Both the position numbers and the translations under genes were made by a program. A stretch of DNA of 63,483 nt from Streptomyces iconiensis (GTDB taxonomy: Bacteria > Actinomycetota > Actinomycetes > Streptomycetales > Streptomycetaceae), in assembly GCF_028657195.3 (NCBI RefSeq), contig NZ_JANCPR020000057.1:1-63483 (forward strand), given 5' to 3'. Below the pieces are notes generated by a model. It was not told where the DNA came from. It made no database searches and worked only from the letters and a program-made list of their open reading frames with translations. This document shows, one piece after another, positions 1-7,612 of this stretch (the stretch's first letter is position 1; every line of letters starts with the position of its first letter).

Positions 1-211
1 TCGCCCCCCTCTAGGACTCCCCCCGCCCGTATCGGCCCAAGCCCTGGAGTTGAGGGGGCCCCGTCAGGGGCGCGGGGAACTGCGCGATAAGCCACGGCGT
101 AAGGGGGGGACTGCGGCGTACCGGAGGGGGCAGTCGCGTCTCAGGCGGAAGCGCCCCTGCGGGGTGGGGCGGGGGCGCCTTGTGAGGTGAGGCGGGGGCG
201 CCCCTGCGAGG
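1..211. other. Intergenic with GC-rich repeats
   Basis: No gene seen. Positions 70-85 hold GCGCGGGGAACTGCGC, a sequence I recognise as recurring between Streptomyces genes; it can fold on its GCGC arms. Positions 152-222 hold three tandem units of 23-24 bp (152-175, 176-198, 199-222), each ending GGCGGGGG. The third unit runs over the stop codon of the minus-strand phosphatase gene. Confidence 0.5.
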
Positions 212-1054
212 TTAGGCGGGGGATGGGGTGAGTTTGGGGAGGTGGTAGGAGACTCGGCCGTACCAGGCGTAGGAGAGGGCGAAGCCCAGGGTCAGGCAGA
301 GGAGGCCGCCTACGGCGTCCAGCCAGAAGTGGTTGGCGGTGCTGACGATGACTACGAGGGTGGTCACCGGGTAGAGCGCGCCGAGGATCTTTGCCCAGAG
401 TGGGCGGGCGAGCATGGCGATGGTGATGCCGCACCAGACGGACCAGCCGATGTGCATGGAGGGCATCGCGGCGTACTGGTTGGACATCTCCGCCAGGTTG
501 CCCGATGCCATGGAGCCCCAGGTTTCATGCACCTGGACGGTGTCGATGAAGTGGCCGCCGTTCATCAGGCGGGGTGGGGCGAGTGGGAAGAGGTAGTAGC
601 CGAGGAGTGCGGCGCCTGTGGTGGCGAAGAGCACCATGCGGGTGGCCGCGTACCGGCCGGGGTGGCTGCGGTAGAGCCAGACGAGTACGCCGATGGTGAG
701 GACGAAGTGCAGCGTCGCGTAGTAGTAGTTCATCATCACCACCAGCCACGTCACGCCGTTCACGGCGTGGTTGACCGACTGCTCGACGGCGATGCCGAGC
801 GCGCGCTCCGTCTCCCAGATCCAGTCCGCGTTCCGCAGCGCCGCGTGCCTCTGTTCGGGCACCGCGTTACGGATCAGGGAGTACGTCCAGTAACTCACCG
901 CGATCAGGGCGATCTCGAACCAGATTCGGGGGCGCCGGGGCGAGCGCAGTCTCTCCAGCAGGGTGGGCCTGGCCTGGGGAGGCGCTTCCTCCGCCGTGGC
1001 TTCCGTGGCGTCCGGCCGGCTGTCTTCTTCGGTCCTTGTGGTTGGTGCCCCCAT
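212..1054 (-). CDS. PAP2-family membrane phosphatase
   Basis: A 280-residue membrane protein of the PAP2 superfamily (acid phosphatase / inositolphosphotransferase-like branch). These enzymes remove or transfer phosphate on lipid or prenyl phosphates at the membrane. The visible signature is P-S-M-H-I-G-W at residues 198-204 with the catalytic His, followed by N-H-F-W-L-D at 241-246. An earlier G-Y-Y-L-F-P-L-A-P-P-R segment at 152-162 carries the Arg of the first motif. About five or six hydrophobic segments lie between residues 45 and 265. The N-terminal 40 residues are polar and probably cytoplasmic. The ATG at 1054 has no clear Shine-Dalgarno sequence, so the start is uncertain. It lies 36 bp downstream of malR on the same strand. 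Substrate is unknown. Confidence 0.85.
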   Translation of the reverse strand: MGAPTTRTEEDSRPDATEATAEEAPPQARPTLLERLRSPRRPRIWFEIALIAVSYWTYSLIRNAVPEQRHAALRNADWIWETERALGIAVEQSVNHAVNGVTWLVVMMNYYYATLHFVLTIGVLVWLYRSHPGRYAATRMVLFATTGAALLGYYLFPLAPPRLMNGGHFIDTVQVHETWGSMASGNLAEMSNQYAAMPSMHIGWSVWCGITIAMLARPLWAKILGALYPVTTLVVIVSTANHFWLDAVGGLLCLTLGFALSYAWYGRVSYHLPKLTPSPA

Positions 1055-1090
1055 AAGGCGACAGTCTGCCAGACGGGGAGCTTTGGCCGA

Positions 1091-2152
1091 TCATCCTGCG
1101 GTCGGGTCTTGGGCCGAATCCGTCCCCCGAAAGGCATAGGCCGTACGACGGGTGTGCGAGGCGGTCGAGCCTCGTACGACCAGCTCCGGGAGGAAGACGA
1201 ACTCGCTGTGCGGGGCCGGGGTGCCGCCGATCTCCTCCAGCAGCGCGCGCACGGCCGCCTGCCCCATGGCGGTGACCGGCTGCCTGATGGTGGTGAGGGG
1301 CGGGTCGGTGAAGGCGATGAGCGGGGAGTCGTCGAAGCCGATGACGGAGACGTCGCCGGGTACGGACATGCCGCGCTGCCGTGCGGCGCGGATCGCGCCG
1401 AGCGCCATCATGTCGCTGGCGCAGACGACGGCCGTGCAGCCGCGGTCCAGGAGCGTGGTGGTGGCTGCCTGGCCGCCTTCGAGGGTGAAGAGGGAGTGCT
1501 CGATCAGTTCGCGGGGGTCCGCTGCGAACTGTTCTCGCATGGAGCGCGTGAAGCCCTCGATCTTGCGCTGGACCGGTACGAAGCGTTCGGGGCCGAGGGC
1601 CAGGCCGATGCGCTCGTGCCCCAGAGAGACGAGGTGGGTCACGGCCAGTCGCATGGCCGCCCTGTCGTCCGGGGAGACGAACGGGGCACGTACTCCGGAG
1701 GAGAAGCCGTTGATGAGGACGAACGGGACGCCTTGGCCGTGCAGCCGTTCATAGCGCGCGGTGTCGGCCGTGGTGTCGGCGTGCAGTCCTGAAACGAAGA
1801 TGATGCCCGCTACGCCCCGGTCGACCAGCATTTCGGTCAGCTCGTCCTCGGTCGAGCCGCCCGGTGTCTGTGTCGCGAGGACCGGGGTGTAGCCCTGGCG
1901 GGTCAGGCCCTGCGCGATCACCTGCGCGAAGGCGGGGAATATCGGGTTCTCCAGCTCGGGCGTGATCAGCCCGACCAGTCCCTCGCTGCGGCGGCGCAGC
2001 TTGACGGGTCGCTCGTACCCGAGAACGTCGAGTGCGGCGAGTACGGATTCGCGGGTGGCAGCCGCGACGCCCGGCTTGCCGTTGAGGACCCGGCTGACCG
2101 TGGCTTCGCTGACCCCCGCCTGTGCTGCGATGTCAGCTAGCCGTGCGGTCAC
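1091..2152 (-). CDS. malR: LacI-family maltose regulator MalR
   Basis: A 353-residue LacI/GalR repressor. The helix-turn-helix occupies residues 4-24 (A-R-L-A-D-I-A-A-Q-A-G-V-S) with the minor-groove hinge ending near L-G-Y-E-R-P. The periplasmic-binding-like sensor domain follows, with typical S-H/G-F-D-D-S-P and T-D-P-P-L-T-T-I segments. It closely resembles, from memory, S. coelicolor MalR, including G-G-T-P-A-P-H-S-E-F-V-F near the C-terminus; MalR there represses malEFG. The start is a GTG at 2152 with AAGG nine bases upstream. It follows the GH13 gene by 25 bp and is probably co-transcribed with it, unlike the S. coelicolor arrangement where malR directly faces malE. The second LacI gene at 9301-10320 is a clear paralogue. 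Confidence 0.9.
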   Translation of the reverse strand: MTARLADIAAQAGVSEATVSRVLNGKPGVAAATRESVLAALDVLGYERPVKLRRRSEGLVGLITPELENPIFPAFAQVIAQGLTRQGYTPVLATQTPGGSTEDELTEMLVDRGVAGIIFVSGLHADTTADTARYERLHGQGVPFVLINGFSSGVRAPFVSPDDRAAMRLAVTHLVSLGHERIGLALGPERFVPVQRKIEGFTRSMREQFAADPRELIEHSLFTLEGGQAATTTLLDRGCTAVVCASDMMALGAIRAARQRGMSVPGDVSVIGFDDSPLIAFTDPPLTTIRQPVTAMGQAAVRALLEEIGGTPAPHSEFVFLPELVVRGSTASHTRRTAYAFRGTDSAQDPTAG

Positions 2153-2177
2153 AGGACCGGACCTTACCGGCCGTGCA

Positions 2178-3803
2178 TCACGCTGCCCACCAGGTGCAGG
2201 AATTCGCCGGTACGTGAGGACTTTCCGGGACGTCGGGCGCCGAGGAGAGCAGCAGGGCGCCGGGGAGGGTCATGGCGACCGCGCTGTCCCGGGTGTTGAC
2301 CACGCACACCATGCCGGGCCGGGAGAGCGCGAGGACACCCTCGGGGGCCTCCAGCCACTCCATCGCGCTGTCGCCGAGGCCGGGCAGCTCGCGGCGCAGG
2401 CGCAGTGCGGAGCGGTACATCTCCAGGGTCGAGAGCGGGTCGCCCGTCTGTGCCTGTACGGACAGGTCGCGCCACGCGGCGGGCTGCGGCAGCCAGCTGC
2501 CCGCCGGGCCGAAGCCGTACGAGGGACCCCGGGTCTCCCAGGGGAGGGGAACGCGGCAGCCGTCGCGCAGGCCCTCCTGGCCCGCGTTCTCGCCCGTGGT
2601 ACGGCGGAAGAAGGCCGGGTCCTGGCGTACGGCGTCGGGCAGTTCGCCGACCTCGGGCAGGCCCAGTTCCTCGCCCTGGTAGAGATAGACGGAGCCGGGG
2701 AGGGCGAGCATCAGCAGGGCAGCCGCGCGGGCACGGGAGAGGCTGCCGAGGCGGGTTCGGTGGCGTACGACGTCGTGGTTGGAGAGCACCCAGGTCGTGG
2801 GTGCGCCCACGGATGTGGTGGCTTCCATGGACTCGTCGATGACCTCGCGCAGCTCGCCCGCGTCCCAACCCGCGCGCAGGAACTGGAAGTTGAAAGCCTG
2901 GTGGAGTTCGTCCGCGCGTACGTACAGCGCGAGGCGTGCCGCGTTGGGCGCCCAGGCCTCGGCGACACCGATGCGGTCGGGCCCGTAGCTCTCCAGGAGC
3001 CGGCGCCAGGAGCGGTGGATCTCGTGGACGCCGTCCTGGTCGAAGAAGGGCAGCTCCTGCGCGCCGACCATGCGGGCCTGCTCGCCGTGGCCGATGTCGG
3101 GCAGCCCCGCCGCCTTGACCATGCCGTGTGCCACGTCGATACGGAAGCCGTCGACACCGAGGTCGAGCCAGAAGCGCAGCACGGAGTCGAACTCGGCGTG
3201 CACCTCGGGGTTCTCCCAGTCCAGGTCGGGCTGTTCGGGTGCGAAGAGGTGGAGGTACCACTGTCCCCCGGCGGTCCGCGTCCATGCGGGGCCGCCGAAG
3301 ACGGACTCCCAGTCGTTCGGGGGGAGTTCGCCGCGTTCGCCGCGTTCGCCGCGTTCGCCGCGTCCGTCGCGGAAGTGGTAGCGGGCGCGTGCCGCCTCGT
3401 CGCCCGCGAGCGCCGCGCGGAACCAGGGGTGCTGGTCGGAGGTGTGGTTGGGCACGATGTCGAGGATGACGCGCAGCCCGAGCCGGTGTGCCTCGCGCAC
3501 GAGAGCTTCGGCGTCGGCGAGTTGGCCGAGGCGGGGGTCGACGGCGCGGTAGTCGGAGACGTCGTAGCCGCCGTCGGCCTGGGGCGAGGCGTAGAACGGG
3601 GTGAGCCATACGGCGTCGACGCCGAGCCCCGCCAGGTACGGCAACCGCTCCCGTACACCGGGGAGATCGCCGACCCCGTCGCCGTCGCTGTCGGCGAACG
3701 AGCGGACGTACACCTGGTAGATGACGGCGTCGCGCCACCAGTCCCGGGGCGCCGAGGGGCAACCAGCGGGCGCTGGCGCGGAGTCGACGGCGTGCTGAGT
3801 CAT
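2178..3803 (-). CDS. GH13 alpha-glucosidase (copy 1)
   Basis: A 541-residue cytoplasmic GH13 enzyme, probably hydrolysing maltose or maltodextrins imported by MalEFG. Visible are the N-terminal W-W-R-D-A-V-I-Y-Q-V-Y motif, D-I-V-P-N-H-T, the nucleophile Asp in G-F-R-I-D-V-A-H-G, the acid/base Glu in V-A-E-A-W-A-P and the third carboxylate in L-S-N-H-D-V-V-R-H. There is no signal peptide. I chose the ATG at 3803 because GAGGG sits just upstream; the ORF is open to 3845. It is closely related to the plus-strand copy at 7613-9304. It carries four 9-bp repeats (3327-3362) encoding (Gly-Glu-Arg)n where copy 2 has Gly-Glu-His-Gly. It faces malE across 230 bp and is followed by malR. Substrate specificity within GH13 cannot be told from sequence alone. 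Confidence 0.9.
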   Translation of the reverse strand: MTQHAVDSAPAPAGCPSAPRDWWRDAVIYQVYVRSFADSDGDGVGDLPGVRERLPYLAGLGVDAVWLTPFYASPQADGGYDVSDYRAVDPRLGQLADAEALVREAHRLGLRVILDIVPNHTSDQHPWFRAALAGDEAARARYHFRDGRGERGERGERGELPPNDWESVFGGPAWTRTAGGQWYLHLFAPEQPDLDWENPEVHAEFDSVLRFWLDLGVDGFRIDVAHGMVKAAGLPDIGHGEQARMVGAQELPFFDQDGVHEIHRSWRRLLESYGPDRIGVAEAWAPNAARLALYVRADELHQAFNFQFLRAGWDAGELREVIDESMEATTSVGAPTTWVLSNHDVVRHRTRLGSLSRARAAALLMLALPGSVYLYQGEELGLPEVGELPDAVRQDPAFFRRTTGENAGQEGLRDGCRVPLPWETRGPSYGFGPAGSWLPQPAAWRDLSVQAQTGDPLSTLEMYRSALRLRRELPGLGDSAMEWLEAPEGVLALSRPGMVCVVNTRDSAVAMTLPGALLLSSAPDVPESPHVPANSCTWWAA

Positions 3804-4035
3804 CGGTTTTCCCTCTCGGGCGGGACCCATGGGGTCGCGGATCACGGAATCCGGGTCAGAGCGGTCACGGGTGACAACGCGGGCATGACCCCCGGGTTAC
3901 TAGGAATCCGGCATCGGGGCAGCAGTCTTGCTGAAAATTGCCGCAAGGTCTTTCGCCCACATGTTCACCCTGTTACGTTCCTGCGCAGCCGGGCGCCGCT
4001 CAGGGCGCGCGCTTCACCTTGCGAAGGGATCGGAC
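3804..4035. promoter_or_regulatory. Divergent GH13/malE promoter and MalR-type operator
   Basis: Region between the divergent GH13 and malE genes. CTTGC (3927-3931) and GCAAG (3943-3947) form an inverted repeat, overlapping the short palindrome TTGCCGCAA at 3938-3946. Thirty-one bases after the start of TGCCGCAAGG comes CTGTTACGTTCC (3970-3981). The same two blocks, with 30-base spacing, precede pullulanase (15253 and 15283). CTTGC/GCAAG repeats are the kind of motif reported for MalR in Streptomyces. I infer a MalR operator with the promoter -10 near TTACGT. The minus-strand promoter for the GH13 gene should lie in the same interval; I cannot place it. Confidence 0.65.
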
Positions 4036-5301
4036 ATGCGGCGTGGCATAGGCGCCATCGCGCTGGTAGCGGCACTGGCTCTTGCGGCAACGGCTTGCGG
4101 AGGTGACGGAGGCGGCGGCGACAACGGCAAGATCGAAGGAACCGTCACCTTCTGGGACACCTCGAACGACGGCGAGAAGGACACGTACAAGAAGATCGCT
4201 GAGGACTTCGAGAAGAAGCACAAGAAGGTCGACGTCAAGTACGTGCACGTCAACTTCGGTGACGCCAACCAGAAGTTCAAGAACGCGGCCGGCGGCAACT
4301 CCGGGGCGCCCGACGTGATGCGTACCGAGGTCGCCTGGGTCGCCGACTTCGCCAACCTCGGCTACCTCGCGGCCCTCGACGGCACCCCCGCGCTCGACAA
4401 CGAGTCCGACTACCTCAAGACGGCGGCGGGCTCCACGAGGTTCAAGGGCAAGACCTACGCCGCACCCCAGGTCACCGACACCCTCGGGCTCTTCTACAAC
4501 AAGCGGCTGCTGAAGGAGGCGGGGGTGGAAGTGCCGCGGTCCTTCGCCGAGTTGAAGAAGGACGCCAAGAAGATCAAGGACAAGACCGGCGCCACGGCGC
4601 TCTACCTGCGCGGCGACGACCCGTACTGGTTCCTGCCCTACCTCTACGGCGAGGGCGGCGACCTGCTCGACCCCAGGACCAAGAAGATCACCGTCGACGA
4701 GAAGCCCGGTGCCGACGCGCTCGCCACCATGAAGGACCTCGTCGACTCCAAGGCCGCGCTCACCGACTCCAGCGACGGCCAGGAGAACGGCATCAAGGCG
4801 TTCCAGGACGGCAAGGTCGCCATGATCGTCGACGGCCCGTGGGACATCGCGCTCGCCCAGGAGGGCAAGGAGTTCAAGGGCGGCAAGAAGGACAACCTCG
4901 GCGTCGCCGCCGTACCCGCGGGGAGCAAGGCGCAGGGCTCGCCCCAGGGCGGCTGGAACCTCTCCGTCTACGCGGGCGCCAAGAACATGCGCGCCTCGCA
5001 GGAGTTCGTGAAGTACATGAGCAGCGCGCAGGTGCAGAAGCGCACGACGGAAGAGCTGTCGCTGCTGCCCACACGGAAGTCCGTGTACGAGGAGCCGTCC
5101 GTGAAGAAGAACGAGATGGTCGAGTTCTTCCGGCCCGCCGTGGAGAAGGCGGTGCAGCGGCCCTGGATCGCCGAGGGCAACTCCCTCTTCGAGCCGATCC
5201 GGGTCGGCGTCGACGGCGTACTCGCGGGCGGCAAGTCGCCCGAGGACTCGGCGAAGAAGACCGGGGACGAGTTCCGCAAGCTCCTGAAGGACTACAAGTA
5301 G
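4036..5301 (+). CDS. malE: Maltose/maltodextrin-binding lipoprotein MalE
   Basis: A 421-residue extracellular solute-binding protein (family 1), the ligand receptor of the maltose ABC importer. The ATG at 4036 is supported by GAAGGGA at 4021-4027; the ORF extends further upstream but into the promoter. Residues 1-20 form a lipoprotein signal ending A-A-T-A before Cys21, then a Gly/Asp-rich linker, so the mature protein should be lipid-anchored on the outer face of the membrane. The fold is recognisable from G-T-V-T-F-W-D-T-S near the N-terminus, F-Y-N-K-R-L-L-K-E-A-G in the middle and the M-I-V-D-G-P-W-D segment. It heads malE-malF-malG. The malE-malF gap of 153 bp, with CCCGTACG repeats and a GC-rich hairpin, may lower expression of the permeases relative to the receptor. 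Confidence 0.93.
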   Translation: MRRGIGAIALVAALALAATACGGDGGGGDNGKIEGTVTFWDTSNDGEKDTYKKIAEDFEKKHKKVDVKYVHVNFGDANQKFKNAAGGNSGAPDVMRTEVAWVADFANLGYLAALDGTPALDNESDYLKTAAGSTRFKGKTYAAPQVTDTLGLFYNKRLLKEAGVEVPRSFAELKKDAKKIKDKTGATALYLRGDDPYWFLPYLYGEGGDLLDPRTKKITVDEKPGADALATMKDLVDSKAALTDSSDGQENGIKAFQDGKVAMIVDGPWDIALAQEGKEFKGGKKDNLGVAAVPAGSKAQGSPQGGWNLSVYAGAKNMRASQEFVKYMSSAQVQKRTTEELSLLPTRKSVYEEPSVKKNEMVEFFRPAVEKAVQRPWIAEGNSLFEPIRVGVDGVLAGGKSPEDSAKKTGDEFRKLLKDYK

Positions 5302-5454
5302 CCCGCAGCGCCCCACGCCGGTAGCGCCGGTATGTCCTTACCGCCCGTACGCCCGTACGCCCGTACATCTACGCCGTTCCGCGCGGGGCCCCGCCCGTAG
5401 GTCCCGCTCCCGGTCCCTCGGGCAAGGAGCGCGAGCACGAAGGGAACAACCAGC
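5302..5454 (+). other. malE-malF intercistronic region
   Basis: No gene. Three head-to-tail CCCGTACG-type units (about 5345-5365) are followed by a GC-rich self-complementary stretch near GCGGGGCCCCGC. Such intercistronic structures often stabilise the upstream receptor message; that role is an inference. The malF ribosome-binding site GAAGGGA lies at its end. Confidence 0.4.
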
Positions 5455-6381
5455 ATGAAGCGGCTGATCGCCCTGTCGGCGAGACACTGGTACGCGTGGG
5501 CCATGGTGGCGCCCGTGGTGATCGTGATCGGGCTCATCATCGGGTACCCGCTCGGCAGGGGCGTGTACCTGTCGCTCACCGACGCCACGGAGGCGAACGT
5601 CGAGCGGACGATCGGCGTGAACCACATCCCCGCCACCTACGAGTTCACGGGGCTGGAGAACTACACGCGGATTCTGTCCGACAGTGTGTTCTGGGACCGG
5701 CTGGGATGGACGGCGCTGTGGACGGTCGGCTGTGTGAGCGTCACCTTCCTGCTCGGGCTGTCGCTCGCGAACATGCTCAACAGGAAGGTGCGCGGACGCG
5801 CCTTCTACCGGGTCGCCATGATCGTTCCGTGGGGCATTCCCGCCTTCGTCTCCGTCTTCGCGTGGAAGATGCTGTTCAACGAGAAGAACGGGCTGCTCAA
5901 CAAGGTCCTCGACGGCGGCGGCATCGACGGGGTGCCCTGGCTGGGCGACCCCGTGTGGGCGAAGGTCGCGGTCATCGGCGTGAACGTGTGGCTCGGCGTA
6001 CCTTTCATGATCGTCGCCATGCTGGGCGCGCTCCAGTCGATACCGGGCGAGCTGTACGAGGCGGCCGAGATGGACGGCGCGGGGCCCTGGCAGCGCTTCC
6101 GCAACATCACGCTGCCCGGCGTGCGTTCGGTGAGCAGCACCGTGATCCTGCTCAGCACGATCTGGACGTTCAACATGTTCCCGGTGATCTTCCTGCTCAC
6201 CAAGGGAGGCCCCGAGGACTCCACGGAGATCCTGGTGACGTACGCGTTCCGGCTGTCCTTCGTCAACAGCCCCCGCGACTTCGCCTCCTCCGCCGCCTGG
6301 GGCGTACTCATCCTCCTGCTGCTCTCACTCTTCACGATCGTCTACCGGCGGGCGCTGCGCCGCCAAGGAGAGGCTTGGTGA
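5455..6381 (+). CDS. malF: Maltose ABC transporter permease MalF
   Basis: A 308-residue inner-membrane permease of the binding-protein-dependent type, one half of the channel for maltodextrins. It shows about six hydrophobic segments. The conserved cytoplasmic EAA loop reads E-L-Y-E-A-A-E-M-D-G-A-G-P-W-Q-R-F followed by I-T-L-P-G, which contacts the ATPase. The start ATG at 5455 has GAAGGGA about ten bases upstream. The stop overlaps the GTG start of malG, indicating translational coupling. No ATPase gene is present here; in Streptomyces the shared ATPase MsiK, encoded elsewhere, energises MalEFG (established knowledge), which fits its absence. Confidence 0.93.
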   Translation: MKRLIALSARHWYAWAMVAPVVIVIGLIIGYPLGRGVYLSLTDATEANVERTIGVNHIPATYEFTGLENYTRILSDSVFWDRLGWTALWTVGCVSVTFLLGLSLANMLNRKVRGRAFYRVAMIVPWGIPAFVSVFAWKMLFNEKNGLLNKVLDGGGIDGVPWLGDPVWAKVAVIGVNVWLGVPFMIVAMLGALQSIPGELYEAAEMDGAGPWQRFRNITLPGVRSVSSTVILLSTIWTFNMFPVIFLLTKGGPEDSTEILVTYAFRLSFVNSPRDFASSAAWGVLILLLLSLFTIVYRRALRRQGEAW

Positions 6382-7214
6382 CGATGCGCACCCAGAAGCG
6401 GACGCCGCTGGCGTCCTTCGGGCTGCACGCCGGGCTGCTGGTCGGTACGGTGTGCGCGCTCTTTCCGCCGCTGTGGCTGCTGGTGACGTCCTTCAAGCCG
6501 AAGAGCGAGGCGTTCTCCGCCTCGCTGGTACGGAACTTCACGTTCGGCAACTACACGCATGTCGTGAACGACACGCACTTCCTCACGTGGTTCGCGAACT
6601 CGCTGATCGTCGTCATCGGCACGACACTCATCGGCGTCTTCATCGCAGCGACGACGGGCTACGCCATCAGCAGGTTCCGGTTCCCCGGAATGCGCCCGCT
6701 GATGTGGGTGCTGCTGATCACGCAGATGTTCCCGATGGCCGTGCTGATCGTTCCGCTCTACAACACGATGGCGAAGCTGGGACTGCTCAATCAGCCCGTC
6801 GGGCTGATCATCACGTATCTGACGATCGCCGTGCCGTTCTGTGCCTGGATGATGAAGGGGTTCTTCGACACGATCCCCGTCGACATCGACGAGTCGGGCC
6901 GGGTGGACGGGCTCAACCCCTTCGGGACGTTCTGGCGGCTCATTCTGCCGCTGGCCAAACCGGGGATCGCCGTGACCGGCTTCTATACGTTCGTCACCGC
7001 GTGGGCGGAGGTCGCCTACGCGACCGCGTTCATGACCGGCGAGGAGAACCTCACCCTCGCGGGCGGCCTCCAGACCTTCGTCAACCGCTACGGCTCCGAC
7101 TGGGGCTCCATGACGGCGGCTGCCGTCATCATCGCCGTTCCCGCCGCGGTGGTCTTCGCCTTCGCCCAAAGACACCTGGTCTCCGGGCTCACGGCCGGCG
7201 CCACCAAGTCCTGA
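6378..7214 (+). CDS. malG: Maltose ABC transporter permease MalG
   Basis: A 278-residue permease, partner of MalF. The best start is GTG 6378, overlapping the malF stop by four bases, with AAGGAG at 6365-6370; ATG 6384 is the alternative. Six hydrophobic segments are visible. The EAA loop is present in variant form, I-D-E-S-G-R-V-D-G followed by L-I-L-P-L-A-K-P-G, with Glu-Ser-Gly in place of Glu-Ala-Ala. A short hairpin at 7241-7263 follows the stop and may end the malEFG transcript, although the second GH13 gene continues in the same direction about 400 bp later. Confidence 0.93.
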   Translation: MTMRTQKRTPLASFGLHAGLLVGTVCALFPPLWLLVTSFKPKSEAFSASLVRNFTFGNYTHVVNDTHFLTWFANSLIVVIGTTLIGVFIAATTGYAISRFRFPGMRPLMWVLLITQMFPMAVLIVPLYNTMAKLGLLNQPVGLIITYLTIAVPFCAWMMKGFFDTIPVDIDESGRVDGLNPFGTFWRLILPLAKPGIAVTGFYTFVTAWAEVAYATAFMTGEENLTLAGGLQTFVNRYGSDWGSMTAAAVIIAVPAAVVFAFAQRHLVSGLTAGATKS

Positions 7215-7612
7215 CGGACCCACCCGCCAACGAACCGTCACCCTCTCGGTGTTGGTGAGAGGGCTCCCCCCTCTTTCCGCCGCGACGGCGCCCAGTTGGG
7301 GCGGTGGCGGTCGGCGGTGCCGTGCCGGGCCGGGCCGGGAGGGGGGAGAGGGTGCGCTCTCAGCGGTTGGGCCTGGCTGTAGGCCGGTTGGGCACCGCCG
7401 GTTACGTGCGTTTCTCGTCTCGCCGTTGCGGCGGGGAGGGGGGTGTTGCGGCGGGGGAGAGGGAGCGGCGCGGCGGAGTGAAGGGCGCGGAATGAAGGGG
7501 ACGGCGGGGGAGAGGGAGCGGCGCCACGGGAAGAGGGGGCGGCGGGGAGAAGGGGGCCGCGGTGGGGCAGGGCTGCCGTGGCGGTAGGACGGAATCAACT
7601 CACAGGGATGTC
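7215..7612 (+). other. malG-GH13 intergenic region with direct repeats
   Basis: About 400 bp without a convincing gene. CCCTCTC (7241-7247) and GAGAGGG (7257-7263) form a seven-pair hairpin with a nine-base loop, terminator-like but without a T-run. A 23-bp sequence is repeated exactly at 7449-7471 and 7502-7524 in a purine-rich stretch. The CTTGC/GCAAG and CTGTTACGTTCC blocks seen before malE and pulA are absent here, so the second GH13 gene may be read from the malEFG promoter or from an unrecognised one. Confidence 0.5.
7241..7263 (+). terminator. Possible malEFG terminator hairpin
   Basis: Seven-pair stem CCCTCTC/GAGAGGG with loop GGTGTTGGT, 27 bases after the malG stop. It has no T-tract, as usual in Streptomyces. 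The short stem makes it only a candidate. Confidence 0.35.
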
